Source: Phoronis australis
Lineage: Eukaryota; Phoronida; Phoronidae
DNA: 64,000 nt
Assembly (NCBI GenBank): GCA_002633005.1
Contig: NMRA01000042.1
Location: 184,838 to 248,837 of the forward strand
Direction: 5' to 3'
Part shown: piece after piece, positions 12,601 to 24,600 of the stretch
Layout: the number at the start of each line of letters is the position of its first letter
Position numbering within the stretch: position 1 is the first letter of the stretch
Notes under the pieces: generated by a model
Seen by the model: the letters and a program-made list of their open reading frames with translations, nothing else
Databases searched by the model: none
What the model was told of the DNA's origin: nothing
Position numbers and translations under genes: made by a program

Positions 12601-15600
12601 ATATCCTATAACGCATGGTAATTGGAACTGAGATAAAAACAATCAAAATTGCTTACATGGTGACAGTGTGAGGTTCAAACGAACCAAACAACTTTGGTAA
12701 AAGACGTAGGGAAATAACCACAGATCTGAAATATACAATGACACAACCTTAGACCAGATCACCAGTCAGAGTAAGCCCTGAGCACTTCACCTGTTCTCAT
12801 TTGACAGACAAGTCACACCCATCACCTGACTATTGAATGAACTGTTTCAATATTTGAGCATCATAACTTCGAACAAGTGTACCAGTATTTTTTCCACAAT
12901 TTACCATAGCTTGTGCGGAGTTTTGATCAAGAGGAAGGAGCTGTTGTTTGTTGAGTGTAGGTCAGTTATAGAACTCCTGAATAACTCAAACAGCAGACAA
13001 CTGACAGATGCAAGAAAGTGAAGCTGACATGCCGTTTACTTCCTTTTAGCTTGACGCTTTGCAATGACAAAGCTTCACATCATAAATATGCAATTACACC
13101 AAACAATAGTGATATTTTCAGCCAGTCATTTGGTTTAATTATTACCACAATCAAAAGGATGTTAACTTCATCAGGGTACAAAACTGATCCATACAAGACA
13201 AAACCTGAACACAATAAAGACAATTCATAAGTGCCAATGACATAACTGAGCAAACATGCAACAAGAACAAAGACAAACACTACAGATCAGCGTAACAATT
13301 TCTACAAGCACACAAAACAAAAAGTCTTGGAAGTACCTAGACAAAGAGATGTTTTTCACGCACGCCTCAATGAACTTCATCCTGATATGACGATTGGTGG
13401 AGTAACAAACCAATGAACAGAGAATTTTCTCCGCTTCAAGTGCCAGACCTTCTTGGAGCAGTGGCTGAAACAACAATGCATAGTAAACAAACATGCAAAC
13501 ATTTTATGATGAAAAGATCAACTAGGAATGAAACATGCAAACCCTGACAGTATGGCACACACAAGGAGAGAACACAGGACTATAATGACCACAGTAACAA
13601 AACATGTTTCCTGCCTGTCGTCTTCCACTGTGAACTAATTGGGTCATTTTGTGCACCCAGTATCACTGTCAACTGAACCGTAGCACTAAATACCAAGTAC
13701 ATCTCATAACAGCCCTACTACAGACCATCAGGGTCTTCTCAAGAAAAGCTAAAGTATGCCACTACTGTATTCAGTCAAGAATACAATTTCTTGTCATTTG
13801 TTCCAATGAGCTCTACCCAGTAGATACATGATGCTGTCAACAACCAGAGATGTGTTTATTAATGCTAGTCATTGGTGATACACATGAAGTGAGTTTGGCT
13901 AATACAACCGAAATGGGGGGGGGTTATGTATCATGGTTTCCTATAATTCCGCATTCCAGTGTACCTACACAATCACTATAAGACGGGGTAATTTTGCATT
14001 TAATAAGATCGCCAACTTAGCGAGATCCTAGTAAGAACTTGCGAAAAATGTACATGATCTTGTCAAACTTGCAAAATCATACCTATATTGAAGACTTGAA
14101 AAATGCTGGGCAACAGTCTAAGGTGTATGTCCCTTCTACTCAGAACAGATTGGGATTATAAAGATAAGTAATACTAAGTGAGAACAGACTGGGGTTATAA
14201 AGATAAGTAATACTCAGTGAGAACAGACTGGGATTATAAAGATAAGTAACACTCAGTGAGAACAGACTGAGATAATAAAGATAAGTAATACTCAGTGAGA
14301 ACAGACTGGGATTATAAAGATAAGTAACACTCAGTGAGAACAGACTGAGATAATAAAGATGTTATACTCACTGAGAACAGAATGGGATACTTAAGATAAG
14401 TAATACTCACTGCAGTCTCCTCCTGAACCAGGTCCCATAACAGAGTCTTTCCTGGACCACAGACACCATCAAACTCAGCCTCATCCTCCACTTCATTTGA
14501 GCAGGATTCTACAACTGAGGGTCAACAAGAAAGATATCCATTTGGTGACACTATTTATCATATATACATCACAAACAACCTTCCTTTCAGTTCATTTCTA
14601 CTGATCAACATTCAACAGCAAGTCTGGAGAAGAAACTCAGTTCTGGGTCAACTTAGCAGAATATTTTTTTTTGCTTTGAATTCATTCCAAATTATTACCA
14701 AGGCATTGCTTGTCGACCTTGGATGACTTTGTAAAAAGTGTGGGCCAACAATTACACAGCGGCACTTAGTTACCCCTACCAGTGGCTAAGTATGCATTGT
14801 AGATTACATAACTTCTAGATGTTTAGATAAGATCACTTAAGGACAACTAATAGAAGGCATAGAAAAGTAAAAATTGCGAATTATGTAACACACATTAGAA
14901 CAGCATGCCAATTTTGAACACTATAGCATAGCAATTGCCAGGAAAGTGATGTTTCTAAACTAATGACTTCTGCTCCTGTTGACCTCTTGCAGTGCACTGT
15001 AGGTTGCACTCATTGACCCTTACCAGTGGGTAGATGTGGATGGTAGACAGGGCTGACATGTCGCACGTGATGGTGGTGCTTGTAGTGTGCTGCCAATAGC
15101 TCTTCATCACTAACCTCACCCTCAAAGTCGGCCATATTCTTCTCTGACTTAGTACTGCCCCGGGAGCTGTTGAAGCTTCCCTCAGGACTCAGAATGTCTT
15201 CAAAGTCACTAGAAAGTAGAACGCAAAGTAACAACAATTAACTAATTAGAATGTCTTTAGAACACACAAGGCAGCAACATAAGTGCTTTCGCTGAAAATT
15301 TTGCAAAATTTGAGAGCAGAGGGTTTGAAGTAATTTTCTTTTTTCTTTACTGCACATTGAATATTGACTTTCTTTGTCTGCCACACATGCGCACACCCAG
15401 AGGGGGGGGCTCGGGGCTTCGAATGAGCCACGCCCCATTTGTCGAAGTGGGCAAAAAGGTCCGCCTCAGAGAAACAAAAGCTCTGAACAAAGTACACGAG
15501 ACAAAAGTCTATTAGAAAGGCAGGAACTACCAAAATTCGGCGAATGCAAAATTCATAGCGCTGAATGTACCCCGTGAAACTTAGTAAAAGGTCCACATTA

Positions 15601-18600
15601 TCAAAAATTTGAGTACCTCTTTTTTAGGCTGGGTGCGCGCACATGCCACAGTTATGTAATTCAAACCTGATCATCTGCATACTCTCACTTTCATCAAGTT
15701 TTCTTCTCCCAACTTTCTTCATATACTTTGTTACAAATTTCAAAACCAGACAGCTTCAACAAGACCTTGCCAATTTCTTATAGCAACTAGGGTTGAAGCA
15801 TTTTCTCATCGAACAGTAGCCTACTCACTCCTGTGACTTGTCTTTGCTCGACTCTAGCTCTTCGATATATGGACGGCAGTCATAGACTTCAGTCTCTTCA
15901 CCATCAGGGGTAGATTGACCATCAGGGGGCACGGCCTCCTGGGGGATAACAGCTTTCTTTTTCTTCAGCGGTGGGCATGGCTTATTGGCTTCCTGTAAAT
16001 ATAGAAATTCTAAGTGAAATGTGTTTTCTGGCTATAACATTTTTCTTATCTTGAAAGATGTCAAAAACTGATGAACTACGAACATTACCCAACAGCAGAA
16101 GAGGTGTAAAAAAGCTTATGGCCAGTAGTGGCATCATACAAGTAGCTGTCGCAAAATGAACACACTAAAACTATATACACAGCACTTGGGCAATGAGATA
16201 GAATCAACATCAATACTTAGTTTAAGGACCATAGCGTTCCCTGGTTGTCAAAGAGGTTTAGCAAAATTACTTGTACAGCACATACCAAAAGCAATCAAAC
16301 AAAATCAAGCGGGGGGGGGGNAAACCAGACGGCTGGACTGCAAAACCTAACTTGGTGGTCGGACCTCAAAATGGGTTGGCCGGTACCTCAAAACCAGATG
16401 GCTGCACCCAAAAAACTGGTTGGCCAGATCTAAAATGGGTTAGCTGGTGCTCAAACACAATGGCCGCACAAATCGCTGATTTTGAGCAAAACAAACAAAC
16501 GGGTACAAAAACTACTAAATGTCACTTGAGTCCTTCAAAGCGAGTCTCTGAGGAAGACCGGCCATCACATTTTTTCTCCAGCCAACTGGTTATAGCACCA
16601 GCCAACACGTTTTGGATCCAGCCAACTAGTTTTTTGGTTGAGGCCATCGTGTTTTGAAATCCCAAGAACACACACATTGCAGTCCAGCCGACTTGGTTTT
16701 GAAGTCCGACCAATTGTTGATTCCAACCTTGAAAATCCCATTTCCCCATTCTTCTAATTCTGTGTACAACAACAATGATGAGCAACGACCCGTCATGCCA
16801 CCAACATTTTAATGACTACCTTTCCACCACGCTGTCATTCCCAGTCATGACAAACACCTACTATGACAATGAATTTCATTTCCATCTAGTCAACACAAGA
16901 ACTTTTGTGGTGTACTGTACATATTGACAGATTCTTGCGTTATTTCTTGAAAACAAGACCATCAAATTTTGCTGTTAATGTAAGATTAATCTAAGTACAT
17001 CTGAGAACACTAAAAGTATTCAGGTAGACTGCTCAATATATTTTGCAACTCAGCTCCCTCAGGTTTACATCTCTAAGGTAATTTGCCACTACTGGATCTA
17101 GACATAAGCAGACACACTCTTCTCATTAAGTGGTCATAACAGTGCAGACTGCACTGCTTAGAAATGGACCGAGCCCCTCCAATGAAGGATTTCGAACAAT
17201 GTAATGACTATACCTTGCTCTGCTTAAAGATGGGCCAAGTCCCTCCAATGAAGGATTTCTAACAGTGTAATGACTATACCTTGCACTGCTTAGAGATGGA
17301 CCGAGCCCCTCCAATGAAGGATTTCGAACAATGTAATGACTACACCTTGCACTGCTTAGAAATGGACCGAGCCCCTCCAATGAAGGATTTCTAACAGTGT
17401 AATGACTATACCTTGCACTGCTTAGAGATGGACCGAGCCCCTCCAATGAAGGATTTCTAACAGTGTAATGACTATACCTTGCACTGCTTAGAGATGGACC
17501 GAGCCCCTACCATAAAGGATTTCTAACAATGTAATGACTATACCTTGCACTGCTTAGAGATGGACCGAGCCCCTACCATCAAGGATTTTTAACAATGTAA
17601 TGACTATACCTTGCACTGCTTAGAGATGGACCGAGCCCCTACAATCAAGGATTTCTAACAATGTAATGACTATACCTTGCACTGCTTAGAGATGGACCGA
17701 GCCCCTACCATGAAGGATTTCTAACAGTGTAATGACTATACCTTGCACTGCTTAGAGATGGACCGAGCCCCTACCATCAAGGATTTCTAACAATGTAATG
17801 ACTATACCTTGCACTGTTTAGAGATGGACCGAGCCTCTCCAATGAAGGATTTCTAACAATGTAATGACTATACCTTGCACTGCTTCAGCTTCTCTTTCTT
17901 TCTGCTTTGCTCTTTGTGTTTCTTGAGGCGAGCCAGCAAAAACTGCCTCTTTCTCTCTGCTACACTCTTTGGCATCAGCTTTCTCACTTTCTTGTTCCCT
18001 TTCACACCAGTCTAGATGAGAGAAGAAGCCACAATAACAAGTTAAAATCATGAAATAAATGCTGAGATGCATAGTGAAATGATGATGTTTCAAAAACAAA
18101 CAAATGTACGTGTAATTGGGTAAAACATTGTTATTTTGCAATGCTGATATGTTCTTTTCTTAGTAAGCCCATGCAAGTATTCCTGTTCAACTTTTCAAAA
18201 ACATGGTTCAGCCTAATTGGTATTGAATACAATAATGAAGCAAGTGATAAGAGCTACGCCTGAGCACATGGCAAAGATATCAAGGGTACTAATTTAGTTT
18301 GAGAAATCCATGGACAAGAAAACTTCATTGCAACAAGAGGGTACAGCATTAGAAGGATTCTTCAAAAAATAAGTAGGTACCGGATTTAAATTAGTAAAGA
18401 CAGTCATCATGTGCCAAATTTAACAAAGATCACTGACTGCAAATAGTCGGGCATAGGAGAGTCCAGAAAAACACAAAAAAACAAAAAAGTTTGATGTATA
18501 AAATTCAAACTTTTGATTCTTTTGGAAAGAACAAAAGATAATTCAAACTGACTTGTACGGTTGAAACTTTGAAGAATGATCAGGCATCGGTTCAACTTTG

Positions 18601-21600
18601 AGTAAAAATTGAAAAAATAAATTATATAAAAATTGAAAAAAAAATTATGAAAGGATTAATTAAGAACATAATTGGTTCATTTTTATAGTCTTCCAGAACT
18701 AAGAGATGGATGTAAACCAATATGCAGATTTTTGCCAAAGTTAAGAAGAATCGTCCCGTCCCAACACAGACGTTCCAGCAAAGCATAAACATATGGGTCT
18801 GCATGCAAGTTGCACGCAACATGACTGACCGTAGAGCCTTGCTCAGATACGCCAGAGGCCACAGTTCTTTTCAACATCTCCCTCTCACCATCACCAGTTG
18901 TGTTGGTGTTTGCTGCCTCATCAACCTTCTCAGATAGCTCAACCTCCTCATCAGGCTTCTGCAAGGGACCAGTCAAAAATGTACTTAAAAGAGAAAGCTA
19001 ATTAAAATAAATTCTAGAGCAATATTACTCTACTCGACTGTTGATTATTTTCTGTAGTTCACTACCCCCTGTTCCCTTCACTCGGTGCGTAGTTCACTAC
19101 CCTCTGCCCCATCATCTAGAATTAGCCAAATTTTATCATAAGTGTTACTGCAAAATACACATCAGAAACAGTGAGCAACATCATTCAAAATCAAGGTCCT
19201 TGTGCTACTGATGTAGCAGGCAAGGTGATACACAAGTGTATGATATTCCGAGTTAATAAAATAACTCAATGATTTTACACTTAACCAAGTATTACATCAA
19301 CAGTGAACTTGAAAAAGATTTAGTGAGTTGATGTAGTAAACCAGATTATACCTCTGCATCATTGGCACTTTCATTCAGATCTTTGGGTGAAACTTGTTTT
19401 TGCACCTTTGGCTGGCCTTGCTTATCACTGACATTTGGCACAGACTATAACACATAAAGCATTAGGCATCAACCAACACTCACATTGAAATAATTTGTTG
19501 ACTGAAGTGAAACAAATAACAACAATTTACGATACAATTAGAAATGCAAAAAGACGATTGCGATGGTTAAATGTATTTTATACAATGTGGTTGTGACAAG
19601 AACGTATGACCATTTAAAAAAATGTCCATGCATGATCCAGATGTTGTCAGTGGTATAGAACTGCTGCAGGCAGCGGATGTAAGTAAGAGAATGAATGCCA
19701 ATTAATATATTAACATAATATATTCTCATATCACAGATTACTTCCACTTCAACTTTAACCTGAGGACAAAACTTCAATAGGCAGACAGTACTGCAGTGAG
19801 GTCGGCTGTTCCAGCAGAGACCTTCAGTAGTGAAGAGTACCATGCTATATGAATAGCTGCTTACTGGCAGATAAATGACCAATGATCACATGACTATGAC
19901 TAATGTACAAGATCACCTGTTCTCCAGTCACTTCCTGTTCCTGACCAGAATCCAACTCAGAGGCAGAGCATTCCTCCTCTGTGTCCACTGCCTGGTGGTG
20001 CTGATGGTGGTGGTGACGGTGGTAATGACCATGTTGTTTTTTGTGGTGGTACAAGAGAGCTTCATCAGTCAATGCATCCTCATCCGTGTCCAACTAAAAC
20101 GCAGAATGTGATAAGTAACACCACCCTGGTTAAAAAATGTCCACACATCTGTGCAGTCAACCAAATGAATGTTTGTTGAAGGTTGCTAACACTATTTGGC
20201 CTCCGCGCCTTTGAAACTGGGATACAGTCTCTGAAATATAAAACTGACAGTCATAAAAGCATGGCAAACAGATCATAAGCATCATGGAATGCCGGCCAAG
20301 GGCATGGTCACTGTGCATCCTGATTTTCACAGTTTGTTTGCAGGCCCAGGTCACTGTGCGTTTCTTAGGCAAGCTTGTCAGTATAAAAAGAGTGGTCTCC
20401 AAACCTTTATTGCATTGAAAAAGTAACCACAGATTGAACAGCGCAGCTGCTAAACAAAACATTGCAGCGGAGTCAAACCCACCTCTTCATCCTCATCCCA
20501 GCTTTCATCTTCCTCCTCCTCGTCTTCTTCTTCTTCAAGATGTTGCCTAGCAACACGCTGCAGCATATGTTGATGAAGAGCACGTGTCTTCTCACCTTCT
20601 TCCCCACTCACCACGTCTAAAAAGTCAACATTTGGCAATAAAATAACGCTTACACTGGATGACATGGTAAAGGAAAACAAATATGATTCTTGTGAGGGCC
20701 CCCATGGAAAGCAGTAGGAACTGATGGGGCTACCCTCATTGTAAATATTACATTAATACATAAATAAATAAATAATAATAAATGTCTACACTGGCATAAT
20801 TCCTCATAAAAGGATTTTTCAATGAATTCATAACAATCACTTCTATAAATTCATATGAATGGTATGATATAATACAAGTTAGTTAATAAGAATTTATAAC
20901 AATTGATAAAATTTTTCATGCAAGGTTTATCACCATTCATGACGGTGCAATGAACGATATCAGATTGATGATCATTTATCAACATCCTGGCATGAATTTG
21001 TTATATCAACCAAAATGAGAGCATGCAATATCCATTTATTACAAATTCCTGATGTCTATTCAGTAAAATAGCAAACCAAAGACAGCAACGTATTGTAAAC
21101 AGCAAACAAATAATACTTGACTTCACGAATAAAATATTTTGTTAGCAAAATGTCTTCTTGGGGTCAACCCTCAACCACTTCTGTCTTTTCCATATAAATC
21201 ACAGGTGTTGGAAAATAGCTCCAGTACCGCACTGTGCTATCTTTTTGCGACTGAAGGTACTTAATTCTGTTTTTGTTTATTTGTTTTTGACAGAAGTAGC
21301 TGCTTGAAGCACAATGATGTGTGATAGTGTAGAACAGCCTGCTGAATATTACAACAATCACACCAGTTTCTACAGTAAGGCATAGCAATGTGGACTCTAA
21401 TAATAACTACTACAACCATCGCACATACCCCCTTCAGCCATGTGTCCATGACCTGTGACAAACTCGCCTTCCTCAAAGATGCCACTATGCAAGCTATCGT
21501 CGCTAGCATTGCTCAGACCACTGTTGCTGGTGTCGTGACCATGGCGACTGGGTCGTCGGTGATGGTGACCATGGTGGCGCTGCTTGGCATGGTGCTGTCC

Positions 21601-24600
21601 ACAATCACACTGTTCCAGTTGCGATTTATGGGGGTGATCCACTTCCTGCCAATTTCATGAAAAAATTTCAAATTATTGAGATTAACTGATTTTGTCCAGA
21701 GAGGACACTGATAAGAAGTATCTATCTTTACCATATCTGTGCAAAATTTCACAAAACTTAGATGTTAAAACTAGTTCTGCTTACCGAATGGTCTTCCTCC
21801 ATTTCTTCCTCACTGGTTTCAGTTTCGTCACTAGAGGTCCCTGCATGCTTTGCTAAGACTCCTGTGAATGAAAGCCAGGCCAGATAAAACTAAATTTTAT
21901 TTGAAATTTTATTGTCTGCGATTCATCAGCCTTATAACTACATGTGTGCTTGTAATGAAACAAACAAACTAAGAGAGCCAAAAACAAACGTCCTGACTGA
22001 ACACAGTCTCTCAATCTTATCATTATTCTGTTTTTCAGTTTGGTACCATGTTCAGTTAAAACTTTTACCCGACATACACTCAGGCAGAGCAAAATAGAAA
22101 ATATTAACTTTTAGGCACTATTCCCACCATGTCATCTGGTTTAATTGAAAGTGTGATTAAACAAAACAGATATCTCATCTGAAATTTCCCAAGTGGTTGC
22201 CTGTATCAAACCACTTTATCACATATATGTAACAGATAGGGCAAAAAGCACAGTTGGCTCTGGTCTGTACCCCAACACTTTTTGAGACAAACATTCACCG
22301 AGTGAAAAAAAGAAAACGCAACACAAAAACACCCACATACATCAATTTCAGGGAAAATCTTGTGATCTTCTTTTTTGAAAAGCTGCACAATGGCACATAT
22401 AAGCAAAGTTTGAAACGCCATGATTTGCCAAGTGATCAGTAAAGAAAATCCTGCATCATTTTTGTTCATCATGATGATTTTCTTCTTTGGAACAGCGAAC
22501 AACAAAAAATACCGCACCAATTTTCAAAACAAAACCCACCAAAACTAACTATGCTTCATGGTCTAAGTATTTTAGATAATTCAGAGAACAAGCGATCTAT
22601 GTCCTCATTCTAATAGCTAAAAATGAAGCTATACCATCGTTCCCACCTTTTCCCAGTTCTTCCTGTTCACGTGTAAGAGCCGTGAAACTCTGATGTGTCT
22701 GCTGTGTTAATGTTGTCACGTGACTCTGTGAAGGAAGTGGACGACTCCAGACAGCTTTTGTTAGAGCACACGCCAAGAAGAGAGTCTACAGCAGGAAAAC
22801 AATCATAGCATTTAGCCACATCGTCTAAAACTTGTTTCATATTAATCTGAAGAAGCCCATTTTCCCTTTGACTAAATTACATGTAAAGCGCTGTCAGGTT
22901 TCACATCTGGTCGCAGCTAAGGCAATATTACCTCAAATTTCCAATGGCAAACAATGGTTCATGAAGAAGGGCCTTTACCTTGAACGATAACGTTTACATC
23001 AGTAGCAACATTTTGTTCTTACAAAAAATGCACCAAAGACTTAGCAATAACATGTGTGTGACCTTCTCAGCTACGACCGGACTTTCCCACATTGATGGGC
23101 TCCCCAGGCTAGACACTAGCATTATCAGATATTGTTCCATGTTTAAAATACCAGTATCGTTTAACTACAATGCAAACACCTGAGACTAGACACTAGCGAC
23201 AACAGATATTGCACTAGGTTTATACCAGTATCACCCAACTACAATATACACACCTGCTCATTATGCGCCTGAGGCTCGATGCCAGACACCAGCTTTAGTA
23301 GATATTGCACCAAGTTTATCTCTAGGTTCTTGATCAGAGCTATCAACAAATCCTGCACCTGTCGGCTACAGTGCTTCAGCTGAAATTCACATCAACATAA
23401 ATCAACCTAGGGGACCATAGTGTATTATTTACAACAACATCTGAAGCACGGTTAGCAAGAGAACTCGTGGCTTACATAACACAAACAGTGGATATTACGA
23501 GTGTGCACTTGGACAATCCATAACTTAACATTCTGTCATAATCATTTTACCATGAGTTTTAATTGCTGCTATTTTGCTAAAGTGTATTTAGTTGCGAAAC
23601 CATAGCAAGATTTTAAGTTACACTAGCCCCAGACTCAAGATAACTTAGACACACTGAATTTACACCAGGAGCTTTTTTCTCAAAATGGTGTTAAAATTCT
23701 TCTAAAAAGCAAGAGATCTGTCTTCGAACAGACAGCTTTTAAATTTTGCAATCAGTTTACAGGTAGGGTGTATTTTAAAATTACAAAAATCAGGGAGATA
23801 TTTCTCAATGAAGAGTTTGGCTTTGGCCTAAAACCTGAAGCCATCTATCTTTGAATGGACAACTTAAAGTCTAATCTATGGACCTGGCTTTGATAGTGGA
23901 AGATGGCAAGAATATTAAGTCAACAAACATGTCACATATAAATCACATAAACTTTATCCCAAAAGAGAATTTAAATTGGCTTTCTACCAAAACACTTAAG
24001 GAAAAGGCCAAATCTGCCAGAAAACCACATTGAAGGGTAGTATATAGCACATATTTCATTGTGTACGGAAACATCTTCGGCTTATCTGTCGTCTGAAAGG
24101 TGAGGGTGTATATATCCTTCACTTACCTGAGCCGCAGCCCATATACTGTCTATGTGTTCCTCGTTAATTCGGCTCTCAATGGCAAGGAAGTTGAGCACAA
24201 TTTGGCTTTGTTTTATAATCTGTAAAATGATATATTCTTATTAAATGCAGTGATCAGCTCACTGAGTCACAAGCAATATTTTCAGGGCTTGGAATGACCA
24301 ATGATAAAAAACACGGAAAATTTTACGGCCCAAAACATGCGCGCTACCCAGCCTTGAAATAGTCGATGTGAACCTTTCGCCGACAAAAATCGGTAGGACT
24401 AAAAAAAAAACGTTACCACCATTAGTAGCATGCGTCTGCGTCTTTTTATCTTGTCCATCCACTCCTCCACTCCCACCCCCACNNNNNNNNNNNNNNNNNN
24501 NNNNNNNNNNNNNNNNNNNNNNNNNNNNNNNNNNNNNNNNNNNNNNNNNNNNNNNNNNNNNNNNNNNNNNNNNNNNNNNNNNNNNNNNNNNNNNNNNNNN

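Noticed and set aside
17126-17446. Minus-strand frame EGLGPSLSSARYSHYTVRNP repeated
   Set aside because: By-product of the 66-bp intronic array; the true exon q frame hits TAG right after the donor.
14139-17873. CRISPR-like appearance of the 39-bp and 66-bp arrays
   Set aside because: The repeats are contiguous with no unique spacers, in a eukaryotic intron; they are minisatellites.
21388-21660. Plus-strand frame of 90 codons
   Set aside because: Antisense shadow of USP34 exon l, which has correct splice sites and phase on the minus strand.
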